Origin: Anaerotignum sp. MB30-C6
Lineage (GTDB): Bacteria; Bacillota; Clostridia; Lachnospirales; Anaerotignaceae
DNA: 64,000 nt
Direction of reading: 5' to 3'
Assembly: GCF_030908465.1 (NCBI RefSeq)
Contig: NZ_CP133078.1
Span: forward strand, 2,790,001 to 2,854,000
Part shown: in pieces, positions 27,006-35,990 of the stretch
Position numbering within the stretch: the stretch's first letter is position 1
Layout: the number at the start of each line of letters is the position of its first letter
Program-made: the position numbers and the translations under genes
The notes under the pieces: model-generated
Database searches by the model: none
What the model was told of the DNA's origin: nothing
Seen by the model: the letters and a program-made list of their open reading frames with translations, nothing else

Positions 27006-28115
27006 TTATAAGGTTCCTCTTACGATGATTTCGGGAACAGGCTCGGAAATAATCTCTTTGGAGATTTCCTTCTCCTCCTGAACAAATCCATTGATTCTCG
27101 TAATTTGAATGGTGCTTTTTTTCTGGCCTGCTCGACCTTGTTGGGTTACTTTTTGATAGCTTTTCGGCTTCGTATTGTCACTGTGGTATTCATACGTTTT
27201 CGGCTCAACGGTGGTCAAAACTTGGGTTTCTACTGTTTTCACAGAAACTTTCGGTTTCTTAACAGGCACGTTCAAAACCTGCCCCACACGAATCCCCGTC
27301 TCTACGGATAACCCGTCATTTAGCTTTAGCAAATCCTCCAAAGAACATTCATAGCTTTGAGCAATTTTATATAGTGCATCGTTAGATTGCACAGTATATG
27401 TACTGGTCACAGTAGTGGTGGATTGCAAAATAGAAACGGCATCACTTTCTGAAAGAACTTCCTCCGAATCCACAAAATCCTTGGCAACAGTTACATTTTC
27501 AACCCATTCTACCGTAGCCTCAACCCCCTCGGCAGGAAGGTAAGGTTTTTTCACAGAATCCAAAACATTGTTTGCCTGTTCTTCATTGGCCAAAACTACG
27601 CCTTTGCCACCATCAATCATAATAATGGCCGCATCCACTTTATATGTTACTAAATTACGTATTTTCGGTATTAAATGCTCCATGGTGCAAATGTCCTTTT
27701 TACGACTGCCACCAATATGAATACGTTGTGCCTTGACTTCCTCATTCAATTTAACCTCGGCGCCTACCATTCCAGCAAGCTGGGTTTCAATGGTGTCTAC
27801 AATGGTTTCTGCTTTCACTGCACGGCCCTCTAATACACCAACACTTTCTGACCCTACAAAGACCTCCGTACCATTTTTCCGCACAAAAAGATAAATAATA
27901 ATTAAAATTATAATGAATCCTAACCCCAAAAGCATTTGCTTTCTTGGCAAAGACCTACGACTTTTTTGTTTGCGCTTTTCCTTGTTTTGGGGCTTTTGTG
28001 GCTTCTGTGGCCTTCTGCCCCGATTTGTATTATCCTGCTTAGACGTTCTTTGCTTGTTTACCCCGTATATGACCCGCTCTTGTCTACGAGGAAAATTTTC
28101 CTTCCCTTCGGCCAA
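27006..28115 (-). CDS. Membrane-anchored LysM-G5 protein without a peptidase domain
   Basis: 369 residues. A basic cytoplasmic tail of about 60 residues is followed by one TM helix (about 62-80) and an extracytoplasmic part. A LysM module (TYTVQSNDALYKIAQSY to QVLNVPV, about 237-284) binds peptidoglycan; a G5 domain (about 286-369) ends the protein. In related clostridial proteins this layout is usually followed by an M23 metallopeptidase; here the gene stops after G5 and a terminator follows, so no peptidase remnant remains. Start is TTG at 28115 with AAGGTG eight bases upstream. Probably acts in the cell wall, perhaps as a partner of a separate hydrolase. Confidence 0.78.
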   Translation of the reverse strand: MAEGKENFPRRQERVIYGVNKQRTSKQDNTNRGRRPQKPQKPQNKEKRKQKSRRSLPRKQMLLGLGFIIILIIIYLFVRKNGTEVFVGSESVGVLEGRAVKAETIVDTIETQLAGMVGAEVKLNEEVKAQRIHIGGSRKKDICTMEHLIPKIRNLVTYKVDAAIIMIDGGKGVVLANEEQANNVLDSVKKPYLPAEGVEATVEWVENVTVAKDFVDSEEVLSESDAVSILQSTTTVTSTYTVQSNDALYKIAQSYECSLEDLLKLNDGLSVETGIRVGQVLNVPVKKPKVSVKTVETQVLTTVEPKTYEYHSDNTKPKSYQKVTQQGRAGQKKSTIQITRINGFVQEEKEISKEIISEPVPEIIVRGTL

Positions 28116-28335
28116 CTTTATGTCACCTTCTTTCTCTTCCGTATTTCGACTTATACTAATATTATTGTAAAATATTCAACAACAGATTGCAAGCAAAAGA
28201 GGGCACAAAGAACGAAGTGTTAAAAAAGTTTAGATTTATCCTTCTTTCAAACGAAAAAGTTTTGTCCTTTCCCTAAAATCTTTCTCAATTTTCTTCTATG
28301 CTGTTCAAAATATAGCACACTCCATTTATAATAAA

Positions 28336-28362
28336 AAAGCCGCAGGATTCCCTGCGGTAAAT
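28336..28362 (-). terminator. Terminator of the ispE-gntR unit
   Basis: CCGCAGG-GAAT-CCTGCGG then CTTTTTT on the minus strand. Confidence 0.85.
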
Positions 28363-28368
28363 GGTTAC

Positions 28369-29043
28369 TTATTTATTGCGAGTAGAACGCAAAATAAATT
28401 CTGTGTGATATTTTATATGGCCGTGTGCAACGGTTGCGCCTTCTTCTGCATCATGATTTTCAATGGCACGCAAAATCCCTCTATGATGTGCCACTATTGC
28501 CGTGATGGTAGTGTCAACTTTTAAGTGAGCCATACGATAACGATAAAGCTGTATACGCAAATTCTGATAAATTTGAGTTAGTTTATCATTTTCCGTGGAT
28601 TCCAAAATCAAATCATGAAAATCTTCATCTAGCTGAATGATACGCTCCACATCATTTTCTTCAATGGCACGTTCAAACTCAGCCTGCACATTTTTCAGTT
28701 GCTGCAAGTCCTCTTTCTTCATCTTTTTACAAGCAATACTTGTTGCCAGACTTTCCAAGGCACCTCTTACTTCTAAAATATTGATGATATCTTTTTCGCT
28801 CATATCCAGAACTTGAGCACCTTTTCTAGGCACCAATTCTACTAAATTTTCCAACTCCAACATACGCAAAGCCTCTCTTACAGGGGTTCTGCTCACACCC
28901 AGCTTATCTGCCAGTTGGTTTTCCATCAACCTTTCACCGGGAACCAATTTACCTGTTAATATCGCATCTCGAAGGGTATTAAAAACAACATCTCTTAAAG
29001 GCAGGTACTCGTTGCTGTTAATATTAAATTTTGTTTCTTCCAT
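28369..29043 (-). CDS. GntR-family transcriptional regulator, FadR subfamily
   Basis: 224 residues. The winged helix (about 15-80) shows YLPLRDVVFNTLRDAILTG, LADKLGVSRTPVREALRMLE and the wing; an FCD-type all-helical effector domain (about 95-215) follows, with the metal/ligand pattern D-x-x-F-H and H-x-x-I-x-x-A-I-x-x-H-D. FadR-type regulators respond to organic acids. The start at 29043 has GAGGAG upstream and overlaps the end of ispE by 20 bases. No metabolic operon adjoins it, so its target cannot be guessed. Confidence 0.88.
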   Translation of the reverse strand: MEETKFNINSNEYLPLRDVVFNTLRDAILTGKLVPGERLMENQLADKLGVSRTPVREALRMLELENLVELVPRKGAQVLDMSEKDIINILEVRGALESLATSIACKKMKKEDLQQLKNVQAEFERAIEENDVERIIQLDEDFHDLILESTENDKLTQIYQNLRIQLYRYRMAHLKVDTTITAIVAHHRGILRAIENHDAEEGATVAHGHIKYHTEFILRSTRNK

Positions 29044-29941
29044 CCTTATCTTCTCCTCTCTTACCACCGTTTCCGTGATAAATCTGAGTGGCTACAACTT
29101 CCTTCAAACCGAATTTTTTCCGTATCGCTGCCGCCGCCTCTTTTGCATCTTCTTCTTCCCCAAATAACCCAAACACCGTCGGGCCACTTCCGCTCATCAA
29201 GGCGCCCTTTGCACCCAGATGAAGCATTTCTTCTTTTAGCTGAGCAATTCTAGGATGCATGGGAATCGTCACCGTTTCCAAAACATTTCCCAAAAGCTGT
29301 CCCATTTTTGCAATATCCCCCTCAGCCATTGCCTGAATCATCCCTTCTGTATCAGGATGACACTCTTCCACCTTCTGCAAGTCTAAACTACGGTATACCG
29401 TTGCCGTAGAAACACTAACAGGAAGTTTCGCCAAAACAATGTAACACATAGGACACGGGCATTTTACTGGTGTCAAAATTTCTCCAACTCCCTCAGCTAG
29501 CATTGTTCCCCTCTGAACGCAGTAAGGGATGTCTGACCCCAAAAGAAAGGCTAAACTTTCCAATTCTCTAACAGAAAGCCCTAATCCAAACAAACGGTTC
29601 ATTCCCACTAATACAGCGGCGCAATCCGCACTTCCCCCCGCCAAACCTGCCGCCACAGGAATACGCTTATCAATTTCGATAAAAACGCCTTCTGTGATGT
29701 CAAACTTAGCCATCATCAACTCTGCCGCTCGGTATGCCAAATTCCGATGATCCGTAGGCAACCACGCCAAATTTGTTTTTATGATGATTTCTTTTTTGCG
29801 AATACGCTTCATGTAAATTCCGTCGTAAAGGCTCACTGTTTGCATAATGCTTTTGATTAGATGGTATCCATCTTCTCGCTTACCTGTTACATCTAAAGTT
29901 AAATTGATTTTTGCTCTTGCTTTAAGTCTTAAGTCTCTCAA
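29024..29941 (-). CDS. ispE: 4-diphosphocytidyl-2-C-methyl-D-erythritol kinase
   Basis: 305 residues. A GHMP kinase that phosphorylates CDP-methylerythritol in the MEP isoprenoid pathway. It shows ARAKINLTLDVTGKREDGYH at the N-terminus, the ATP loop PVAAGLAGGSADCAA near 95-109 and the GSGPTVFGLF motif near 256. Start is TTG at 29941 with GAGGG six bases upstream. It runs into the GntR gene. The last dozen residues (GKRGEDKDGRNKI) extend beyond the usual end and overlap the next gene. Confidence 0.94.
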   Translation of the reverse strand: MRDLRLKARAKINLTLDVTGKREDGYHLIKSIMQTVSLYDGIYMKRIRKKEIIIKTNLAWLPTDHRNLAYRAAELMMAKFDITEGVFIEIDKRIPVAAGLAGGSADCAAVLVGMNRLFGLGLSVRELESLAFLLGSDIPYCVQRGTMLAEGVGEILTPVKCPCPMCYIVLAKLPVSVSTATVYRSLDLQKVEECHPDTEGMIQAMAEGDIAKMGQLLGNVLETVTIPMHPRIAQLKEEMLHLGAKGALMSGSGPTVFGLFGEEEDAKEAAAAIRKKFGLKEVVATQIYHGNGGKRGEDKDGRNKI

Positions 29942-30139
29942 AATATGCCCTCTTAAACTATTATACTGTATACATTGTTTGTTTAATTGTACAATAATTT
30001 CAACAAACTTACAACTGCAATCTTATACAAAAAACGCTACCCCTTCCCTATGAAAAACGCTGATAAAAAATTTAAATTTGCACTTTTTCGTGCTTTCCTT
30101 CTTTATAATTTAGACATCTTTTTTTCTTAAAAATACCAC

Positions 30140-30167
30140 TTGCAATTTTAATACAGGGGTGTATAAT
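30140..30167 (+). promoter_or_regulatory. Promoter of the riboflavin operon
   Basis: TTGCAA (30140-30145), a 16-base spacer and TATAAT (30162-30167), about 20 bases before the riboswitch. Confidence 0.75.
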
Positions 30168-30187
30168 GGTGTCGTAAAACATAATAC

Positions 30188-30296
30188 CTCTTCAGGGCAG
30201 GGTGAAATTCCCGATCGGCGGTAAAGTCCGCGAGCGTTTTTACGCAGGATTTGGTGAGATTCCAAAACCGACAGTATAGTCTGGATGGAAGAAGAG
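30188..30296 (+). promoter_or_regulatory. FMN riboswitch (RFN element)
   Basis: Conserved core seen directly: CTCTTC...GAAGAG closing stem, CAGGGCAGGGTGAAATTCCC, GATCGGCGGTAAAGTC, GTGAGATTCC, ACCGACAGTATAGTCTGGATG. It binds FMN and turns off the rib operon downstream. Confidence 0.97.
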
Positions 30297-30432
30297 CAAG
30301 CATTAAGGCGGTTTCATTTTTTTAATGAACCCTTATTACAGCTATTGTTTAGTATGCCTTTTTTGGCGTACCCATAATCTTTTTTATTTGTTTATGGAGA
30401 ACTTTTTTTGCTGTATCAAAATGTTTGATATG

Positions 30433-30470
30433 CCCTGTATGAGCTTTTTGGCACATACAGGGTTTTTTAT
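30433..30470 (+). terminator. Terminator between the riboswitch and ribD (probable expression platform)
   Basis: CCCTGTATG-N12-CATACAGGG then TTTTTT. It stands about 140 bases after the aptamer and 150 before ribD, with two weaker hairpins between. Probably the FMN-controlled attenuator. Confidence 0.75.
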
Positions 30471-30621
30471 TGGAATTTCGATTTTTTCATTTGCCATAAT
30501 AGTTCTTTTCCCATAGGCAAAAGGTATCGTTGTTCCCCTCTATTTCAGAGGACTCTTCTTTTGATCCATTTCCTTGGGAACTCTATCCCAACCTTTCCCT
30601 GAAGGAAAGGATGTATCCCTT

Positions 30622-31737
30622 ATGATAAACGAAAATTTTATGAAGCAAGCTATTGCTCTGGCACAAAAAGCCTTGGGCTATACCGCCCCCAATCCTTTGG
30701 TGGGTGCAGTAATCGTTAAAGATAATAAAATTATTGGTGAAGGCTATCACCATAAGGCTGGTCAACCCCATGCCGAACGCATGGCCCTTGCCGACTGTAA
30801 AGAAAGCCCCGTAGGTGCAACACTATACGTCACCTTGGAACCTTGTTGTCATCAAGGCCGAACCCCGCCTTGCACTGAAGCCATTATTGAGGCTGGTATT
30901 AGCCATGTGGTCATTGGCTCCTCTGACCCCAATCCACTGGTAAAGGGCAAAGGTGCTGAAATCTTACGAAAGAACGGTATTCTTGTGACGGAACATTTTC
31001 TGCAAGGAGAATGTGATGCCTTAAATCCTGTTTTCTTTCACTATATCACAACAAAAATGCCCTATGTGGCTTTGAAATATGCTATGACCGCCGACGGTAA
31101 AATTGCCACCACCACGGGAGCCTCCCGCTGGATTAGCAATGAAACCTCCCGTCACTATGCCCACAGTCTACGCCATCAATACAGTAGTATTTTAGTGGGT
31201 ATTGGAACAGTTTTGCAGGATGACCCCTTGTTAAATTGCCGACTGGAACATGCAACCCAACCCCTAAGGGTGATTTGCGACAGTAACTTACGAATTCCAC
31301 TAGAAAGCAAAATTTGCAAAACAGGGAAAACCCATTCTACCGTAATTGCTTATGCCCAAGGTTCCCATGAAAAGAAAAAAGCCTTGGAAGCCCTAGGTCT
31401 TACCCTTTGGCAACTGCCAAAGGAAAACGGACAAGTATCTTTGCCTAATTTGATAAAAAAATTAGGGGAGAATGGTATCGACAGTGTTTTGGCAGAAGGC
31501 GGTGGAACCATTCATTATAGCCTTCTGGAAGGAAACCTTGCCCAAAAATTATATGTGTATCTTGCCCCTAAAATTTTCGGTGGACAAGATGCAAAAACTC
31601 CCGTTGGTGGAAAGGGTATTCTAGAACCAAAGGATGCTTTCACCCTGAAACTTCTGAATAGCCAAGAACTGAATGGAGATATTTTAATAGAGTATGAGAT
31701 TGAACCAAAAGGAGGTGCTGTATGTTTACAGGATTGA
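30622..31737 (+). CDS. ribD: Riboflavin biosynthesis protein RibD (deaminase-reductase)
   Basis: 371 residues. Bifunctional enzyme for steps 2 and 3 of riboflavin synthesis. The deaminase domain shows TAPNPLVGAVIV, the zinc residues in PHAERMA and LEPCCHQGRTPPC; the reductase domain starts near residue 150 (MPYVALKYAMTADGKIAT, GASRWISN, ILVGIGTVLQDDPLL, VLAEGGGTIHYSLL). The start at 30622 has AAAGGA upstream at slightly long spacing; a frame 16 codons longer has no site. First gene of the FMN-controlled operon. Confidence 0.95.
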   Translation: MINENFMKQAIALAQKALGYTAPNPLVGAVIVKDNKIIGEGYHHKAGQPHAERMALADCKESPVGATLYVTLEPCCHQGRTPPCTEAIIEAGISHVVIGSSDPNPLVKGKGAEILRKNGILVTEHFLQGECDALNPVFFHYITTKMPYVALKYAMTADGKIATTTGASRWISNETSRHYAHSLRHQYSSILVGIGTVLQDDPLLNCRLEHATQPLRVICDSNLRIPLESKICKTGKTHSTVIAYAQGSHEKKKALEALGLTLWQLPKENGQVSLPNLIKKLGENGIDSVLAEGGGTIHYSLLEGNLAQKLYVYLAPKIFGGQDAKTPVGGKGILEPKDAFTLKLLNSQELNGDILIEYEIEPKGGAVCLQD

Positions 31738-32366
31738 TTGAAGAAATCGGCTTTATCGATAAAGTAATCTCCCAAAACAGCGGTGGACAGCTTATTATCC
31801 AAGCCAAAACCATACAAGACGGAACGAAGCTTGGCGATAGCATTGCGGTTAATGGTGTTTGCCTTACCGTAACCAACTTAACCAAAACCTCTTTTACCGC
31901 CGATGTCATGCCTGAAACTTTAAAACGCAGTAACTTGGGAAAGCTGCAAAAAGGCTCCCCTGTTCATTTGGAGCGAGCAATGGCAGCAAACGGTCGATTC
32001 GGTGGGCATATGGTAAGTGGCCATATTGACGGATTAGGCACAATTTCCGCAAAAAAACAAGAAGGAAATGCCACTCGCCTTTATATTGCCACCCACAAAA
32101 CCTTACTGCACCAAATCATTGAAAAAGGGTCTATCGCCATTGATGGCGTTAGCCTAACGGTAATTTCTGTGGATAAAGAACAGTTTTCTGTGGGAATCAT
32201 CCCCCATACAAGCACCCAAACCATTCTTTTAGATAAAAAAGTTGGGGATGAGGTGAATTTAGAAACAGATATCATTGCCAAATATATTCAACGCTTTTTC
32301 GAAAGCAATGAATCAAAAAAAGAAAAACCATTAACATTGGAGTTTTTAAGAGAAAACGGATTTTAG
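31722..32366 (+). CDS. ribE: Riboflavin synthase alpha chain
   Basis: 214 residues. It dismutates two 6,7-dimethyl-8-ribityllumazines to riboflavin. Two homologous barrels are visible: MFTGLIEEIG... with GVCLTVTN, and a second after the GHMVSGHIDG segment with IDGVSLTVISV. AAAGGAGG lies just upstream of the ATG, and the start overlaps the ribD stop by 16 bases (translational coupling). Confidence 0.96.
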   Translation: MFTGLIEEIGFIDKVISQNSGGQLIIQAKTIQDGTKLGDSIAVNGVCLTVTNLTKTSFTADVMPETLKRSNLGKLQKGSPVHLERAMAANGRFGGHMVSGHIDGLGTISAKKQEGNATRLYIATHKTLLHQIIEKGSIAIDGVSLTVISVDKEQFSVGIIPHTSTQTILLDKKVGDEVNLETDIIAKYIQRFFESNESKKEKPLTLEFLRENGF

Positions 32367-32378
32367 GAGGAGAAGAAC

Positions 32379-33584
32379 ATGTACGCTTACCACACCATTG
32401 AAGAAGCACTAGAAGATTTGAGACAAGGTAAAATTATCCTTGTAACCGACGATCCCGACCGTGAAAACGAAGGGGACTTTATCTGTGCCGCAGAATTTGC
32501 AACCCAGGACAATGTAAACTTTATGGCCAAATACGGAAAAGGTTTAATCTGCATGCCGATGAGTGAAGAACTGGGGCAGAAATTGGGCTTACAGCAGATG
32601 GTTTCTGAAAATACCGATAACCACTCCACGGCTTTTACCGTTTCCATTGACCACGTTGACACCACCACTGGTATCTCCGCCGCAGAACGCTCTGTTACTG
32701 CAATGAAATGTATCGAAGACGGCGTAAAACCTGAAGATTTCCGTAGACCGGGGCATATGTTCCCCCTTATTGCAAAGAAAGGCGGCGTTTTGAAAAGAGA
32801 AGGCCATACAGAGGCCACCGTGGACTTAATGCGTCTTGCGGGCTTAAAGGAATGTGGACTTTGCTGTGAAATTATGGCGGAGGATGGCACAATGATGCGT
32901 ACCCCTGAGCTTTGGGAGGTAGCGAAAGAATTTAACTTAAAATTTATCACCATCCATGACTTACAAAACTACTGCCGCCGCCATGAAAAACATGTACGTC
33001 GTGAGGCTGCTGCAAACCTGCCTACCCCCTATGGAGACTTTAAAATTTATGGCTATGTGAATGATATTACAGGAGAACATCACGTTGCCTTGGTAAAAGG
33101 AGAAATCGGCGACGGAAAAGATTTGCTTTGCCGTGTGCATTCTGAATGCTTGACAGGGGATGTATTTGGCTCTTGCAGATGTGACTGCGGACAACAATTG
33201 GCGGCTGCTATGCTACAGATTGAGAAAGAAGGCAGAGGTATTCTTTTATATATGCGTCAAGAAGGCAGAGGCATTGGCTTGATTAATAAGCTAAAGGCAT
33301 ACGAACTGCAAGAACAAGGTCAGGATACCGTACAGGCCAACCTTACCCTTGGATTTGCCCCCGACCTGAGAGAATACTGGATTGGTGCCCAAATTTTGCA
33401 AGACTTAGGAGTAAAAGAATTACACTTGCTCACAAACAACCCCGATAAAATTTATGGCTTAGATGGCTTTGGCGTAGAAATTTCAAAACGTGTTTCTATT
33501 GAAATTGAACCCCAAGAACATGACTTAAAATATATGCGTACCAAACAAGAAAAAATGGGACATATTTTTTCCCAGACACTATAA
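32379..33584 (+). CDS. ribBA: Bifunctional DHBP synthase and GTP cyclohydrolase II
   Basis: 401 residues. The N-terminal half makes 3,4-dihydroxy-2-butanone 4-phosphate from ribulose 5-phosphate ([50 protein letters not shown]). The C-terminal half opens the GTP ring ([22 protein letters not shown] zinc cysteines, [18 protein letters not shown]). AGGAGG upstream of the ATG, 12 bases after ribE. Confidence 0.96.
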   Translation: MYAYHTIEEALEDLRQGKIILVTDDPDRENEGDFICAAEFATQDNVNFMAKYGKGLICMPMSEELGQKLGLQQMVSENTDNHSTAFTVSIDHVDTTTGISAAERSVTAMKCIEDGVKPEDFRRPGHMFPLIAKKGGVLKREGHTEATVDLMRLAGLKECGLCCEIMAEDGTMMRTPELWEVAKEFNLKFITIHDLQNYCRRHEKHVRREAAANLPTPYGDFKIYGYVNDITGEHHVALVKGEIGDGKDLLCRVHSECLTGDVFGSCRCDCGQQLAAAMLQIEKEGRGILLYMRQEGRGIGLINKLKAYELQEQGQDTVQANLTLGFAPDLREYWIGAQILQDLGVKELHLLTNNPDKIYGLDGFGVEISKRVSIEIEPQEHDLKYMRTKQEKMGHIFSQTL

Positions 33585-33611
33585 ACCAATGACATTAGGA
33601 GGAATTTAATC

Positions 33612-34088
33612 ATGAAGCTTATTCAAGGAAACTTAATTGCAACAGATATGAAAGTAGGTATTGTGGCTGCCCGTTTTAACGATTTTATCGTAGGAAAGCT
33701 CATTGATGGGGCTGAGGATGCCCTATTAAGACATGGTGTAAGCACAGATAATATTTCTTTGGTTCGGGTGCCCGGTGCTTTTGAAATTCCTGCTGCGGCA
33801 AAGCTTTTGGTAAACACAGATGCCTACGATGCTATCATTTGCCTTGGTGCTGTCATTCGTGGTGCAACAACCCATTATGACTATGTTTGTAGCGAAGTTT
33901 CCAAAGGGATTGCCCATCTTTCCATGGAAACCAACACTCCTGTTCTCTTCGGTGTTGTAACTACGGAAAATATCGAACAGGCCATTGAAAGAGCAGGTAC
34001 AAAAGCCGGCAATAAAGGATATGATACTGCCTTGGCTGCCATCGAGATGGTAAACCTCTCAGCAGAAATTAAAAATATGAAACAATAA
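33612..34088 (+). CDS. ribH: 6,7-dimethyl-8-ribityllumazine synthase
   Basis: 158 residues. It joins 5-amino-6-ribitylaminouracil and DHBP to give lumazine, the RibE substrate. Family motifs: [43 protein letters not shown] (catalytic His), and [34 protein letters not shown] stands upstream of the ATG. Last gene of the operon. Confidence 0.96.
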   Translation: MKLIQGNLIATDMKVGIVAARFNDFIVGKLIDGAEDALLRHGVSTDNISLVRVPGAFEIPAAAKLLVNTDAYDAIICLGAVIRGATTHYDYVCSEVSKGIAHLSMETNTPVLFGVVTTENIEQAIERAGTKAGNKGYDTALAAIEMVNLSAEIKNMKQ

Positions 34089-34106
34089 TATATTCGTCCA
34101 AATTAT

Positions 34107-34147
34107 AAAGAGCCTATCTATAGAAGGCTTATGATAGGCTTTTAAAA
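34107..34147 (+). terminator. Terminator of the riboflavin operon
   Basis: AGAGCCTATC...GATAGGCTTTT, 20 bases after the ribH stop. Confidence 0.8.
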
Positions 34148-34254
34148 TACCAAAGATTAATTCTTCTTTAATTCTTTTAAAATTATATAGCAAATCCTTT
34201 TATTCATATTATAATGTACATATCGAAAGATTGTCCTATGAAAGGAGGGGTGCT

Positions 34255-35310
34255 ATGCAAGACTTTTATAACAAAAATAAACAGGTAATACAAAATTCTC
34301 TAATCCTTAGCGGGGGAATTCTTACTTGTTTTCTATTTTTCCGCTACTTATTCCCAATTTTTCTGCCTTTTATAGTCGGTTGGCTGTTGAGCTTACTGTT
34401 CATTCCCTTGGCAGATAAATTAGAGGAATTCCATATTCCACGTTGGTTAGGTGCTTTGGCGGGGATTCTGCTTCTACTCTCTATCCTTGGATTTTTAGGA
34501 TATTTTGCAGGAAATCATCTTTACGATCAGCTGTACAACCTAAAAAATGATATCCCCTTCTATTTGAAGAAAATTGAAGAAGGTTTAACCTTATTCTGGT
34601 TAAGGGTGGATGAACTTCTCATCGGCTTGCCTGATGTGGTGACTAATGTAACAGCGTACTTGCAAGATGAATTATTTAGCATTTTGTTTTCTCTGGTTCA
34701 AAGTAGTGGCTCCGTTTCAGCCATCACCGCCGTACCGAAAGTGATCTTAGGCTGTTTTGTTGCGATATTTTCTTCCTACTTTCTTACAAAAGATAAAGAG
34801 AGTATTCGTTTGGCCTATAAGACTCATGTGGAACCCTTGTTTGGCGTTTCTTTGGAGGCAACAAAAAAAGATTTGGTGGCTTCCCTTTGGGGTTATGTAA
34901 AGACCCAATTAATACTAATGTTTTATGTATTTCTCATCTGTATTGTGGGGCTATATATTTTACGTTCACCCTATGCTTTATTGATTAGCGTTTCCATTGG
35001 CATTATTGACGCCGTCCCATTTTTCGGAAGTGGCTTCATTCTTTGGCCTGCAGCCCTCATCAGTTTTATAATAGGGAATACGCCTCTAGCCATAGGTTAC
35101 CTTATTATTTATGGCATTGTGCAGGTTGTACGTCAGCTGATGCAGCCAAAAATCCTTGGCTCCCAATTGGGTATGCATCCCCTACTAACCTTATTTTCCA
35201 TGTACTTTGGATATAAGTGTATCGGCTTTTGGGGACTACTTTTAGGTCCAGTTGTTGCCGTTATTTTGCGGGCAATTCTTCGCATACGTCAACAAAATAA
35301 AATATCTTAA
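34255..35310 (+). CDS. ytvI: AI-2E-family membrane protein, sporulation protein YtvI-like
   Basis: 351 residues with about eight TM helices in the order of the AI-2E/PerM family: two at the N-terminus (ILTCFLFFRYLFPIFLPFIVGW), a large central soluble stretch and a C-terminal bundle with IGIIDAVPFFGSG and QPKILGSQLGMHPLLTLFSMY. In Bacillus ytvI is in the sporulation group; the role is unknown. The start at 34255 has GGAGG upstream; eight codons further up there is an ATG without one. Confidence 0.85.
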   Translation: MQDFYNKNKQVIQNSLILSGGILTCFLFFRYLFPIFLPFIVGWLLSLLFIPLADKLEEFHIPRWLGALAGILLLLSILGFLGYFAGNHLYDQLYNLKNDIPFYLKKIEEGLTLFWLRVDELLIGLPDVVTNVTAYLQDELFSILFSLVQSSGSVSAITAVPKVILGCFVAIFSSYFLTKDKESIRLAYKTHVEPLFGVSLEATKKDLVASLWGYVKTQLILMFYVFLICIVGLYILRSPYALLISVSIGIIDAVPFFGSGFILWPAALISFIIGNTPLAIGYLIIYGIVQVVRQLMQPKILGSQLGMHPLLTLFSMYFGYKCIGFWGLLLGPVVAVILRAILRIRQQNKIS

Positions 35311-35317
35311 AGTTAAA

Positions 35318-35360
35318 TAGCTAAAAGCGGCTACGGATGCTTTCCGAGCCGCTTTTTTTA
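35318..35360 (+). terminator. Bidirectional terminator between ytvI and the TraX-like gene
   Basis: AAAGCGGCT...AGCCGCTTTTTTT. It serves both convergent genes. Confidence 0.85.
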
Positions 35361-35987
35361 ATAGATGATTCCTCTTATGGCCATTAATATGACTAAATGT
35401 AAAGGATAAAAGACGTATAAGAAATATTTCGGCAAATGAACTGTCCGTTTCAATACTCGTCCTGCAATGGGGAAGGCAAAGAGAGAAAAACTTTGTATCC
35501 ATGCTCCCGTTAATAATCCATAAATGACTTGAAGTGCCATTTGCCCATAAAAAGAAACCTCTTTGGCACAGTAATAAAAACCATAGAAAAAAATAGTGGC
35601 TACACCATACCAGCTATAACTGCTCTTTAACCAAAAGGAAAATACAAGCAATACCATAGCCAAAAACTGTTCTTTTTGACCCTTCCGAAAAAGCCATAAC
35701 ACCATCGCCCCAAAAGCTAATGTAAATAGAGGGTTCAAGTTAGTGTTATAAAATGCCCTTTCATAAATAGGCTGGGATATTACGGCCGCCAAAAGAATGC
35801 GAAATAAATACTTAGGGAAGTTAGAGGTATAAGTTACCCCTTGGGCAATGCCAAAGGCAAATAACGGAAAAGATAACCGCCCAATGAGTCGAAAACCCAT
35901 CTCCCCAGGAAAAAACATAATCCCAATATGATCCACAACCATAATCAATGCCGCCATGGCCGCCGTCACTTGATTCCGCCCCTGCAT
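35358..35987 (-). CDS. TraX-family membrane protein
   Basis: 209 residues, about seven TM helices. N-terminal VVDHIGIMFFP, then RLIGRLSFPLFAFGIAQG and the C-terminal LPKYFLYVFYPLHLVILM match TraX, first known as the F-pilin acetylase and widespread on Firmicute chromosomes as an acyltransferase-like protein. No conjugation gene lies nearby, so the role is probably cell-envelope modification. It starts three bases after the cysK stop. Confidence 0.8.
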   Translation of the reverse strand: MQGRNQVTAAMAALIMVVDHIGIMFFPGEMGFRLIGRLSFPLFAFGIAQGVTYTSNFPKYLFRILLAAVISQPIYERAFYNTNLNPLFTLAFGAMVLWLFRKGQKEQFLAMVLLVFSFWLKSSYSWYGVATIFFYGFYYCAKEVSFYGQMALQVIYGLLTGAWIQSFSLFAFPIAGRVLKRTVHLPKYFLYVFYPLHLVILMAIRGIIY

Positions 35988-35990
35988 GTA

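Noticed and set aside
30325-30516. Short hydrophobic frame in the ribD leader
   Set aside because: It spans the riboswitch terminator hairpin and has no ribosome binding site.
35358-35987. Conjugation module because of the TraX-like gene
   Set aside because: No other transfer gene is present; chromosomal TraX-like genes are common in Firmicutes.
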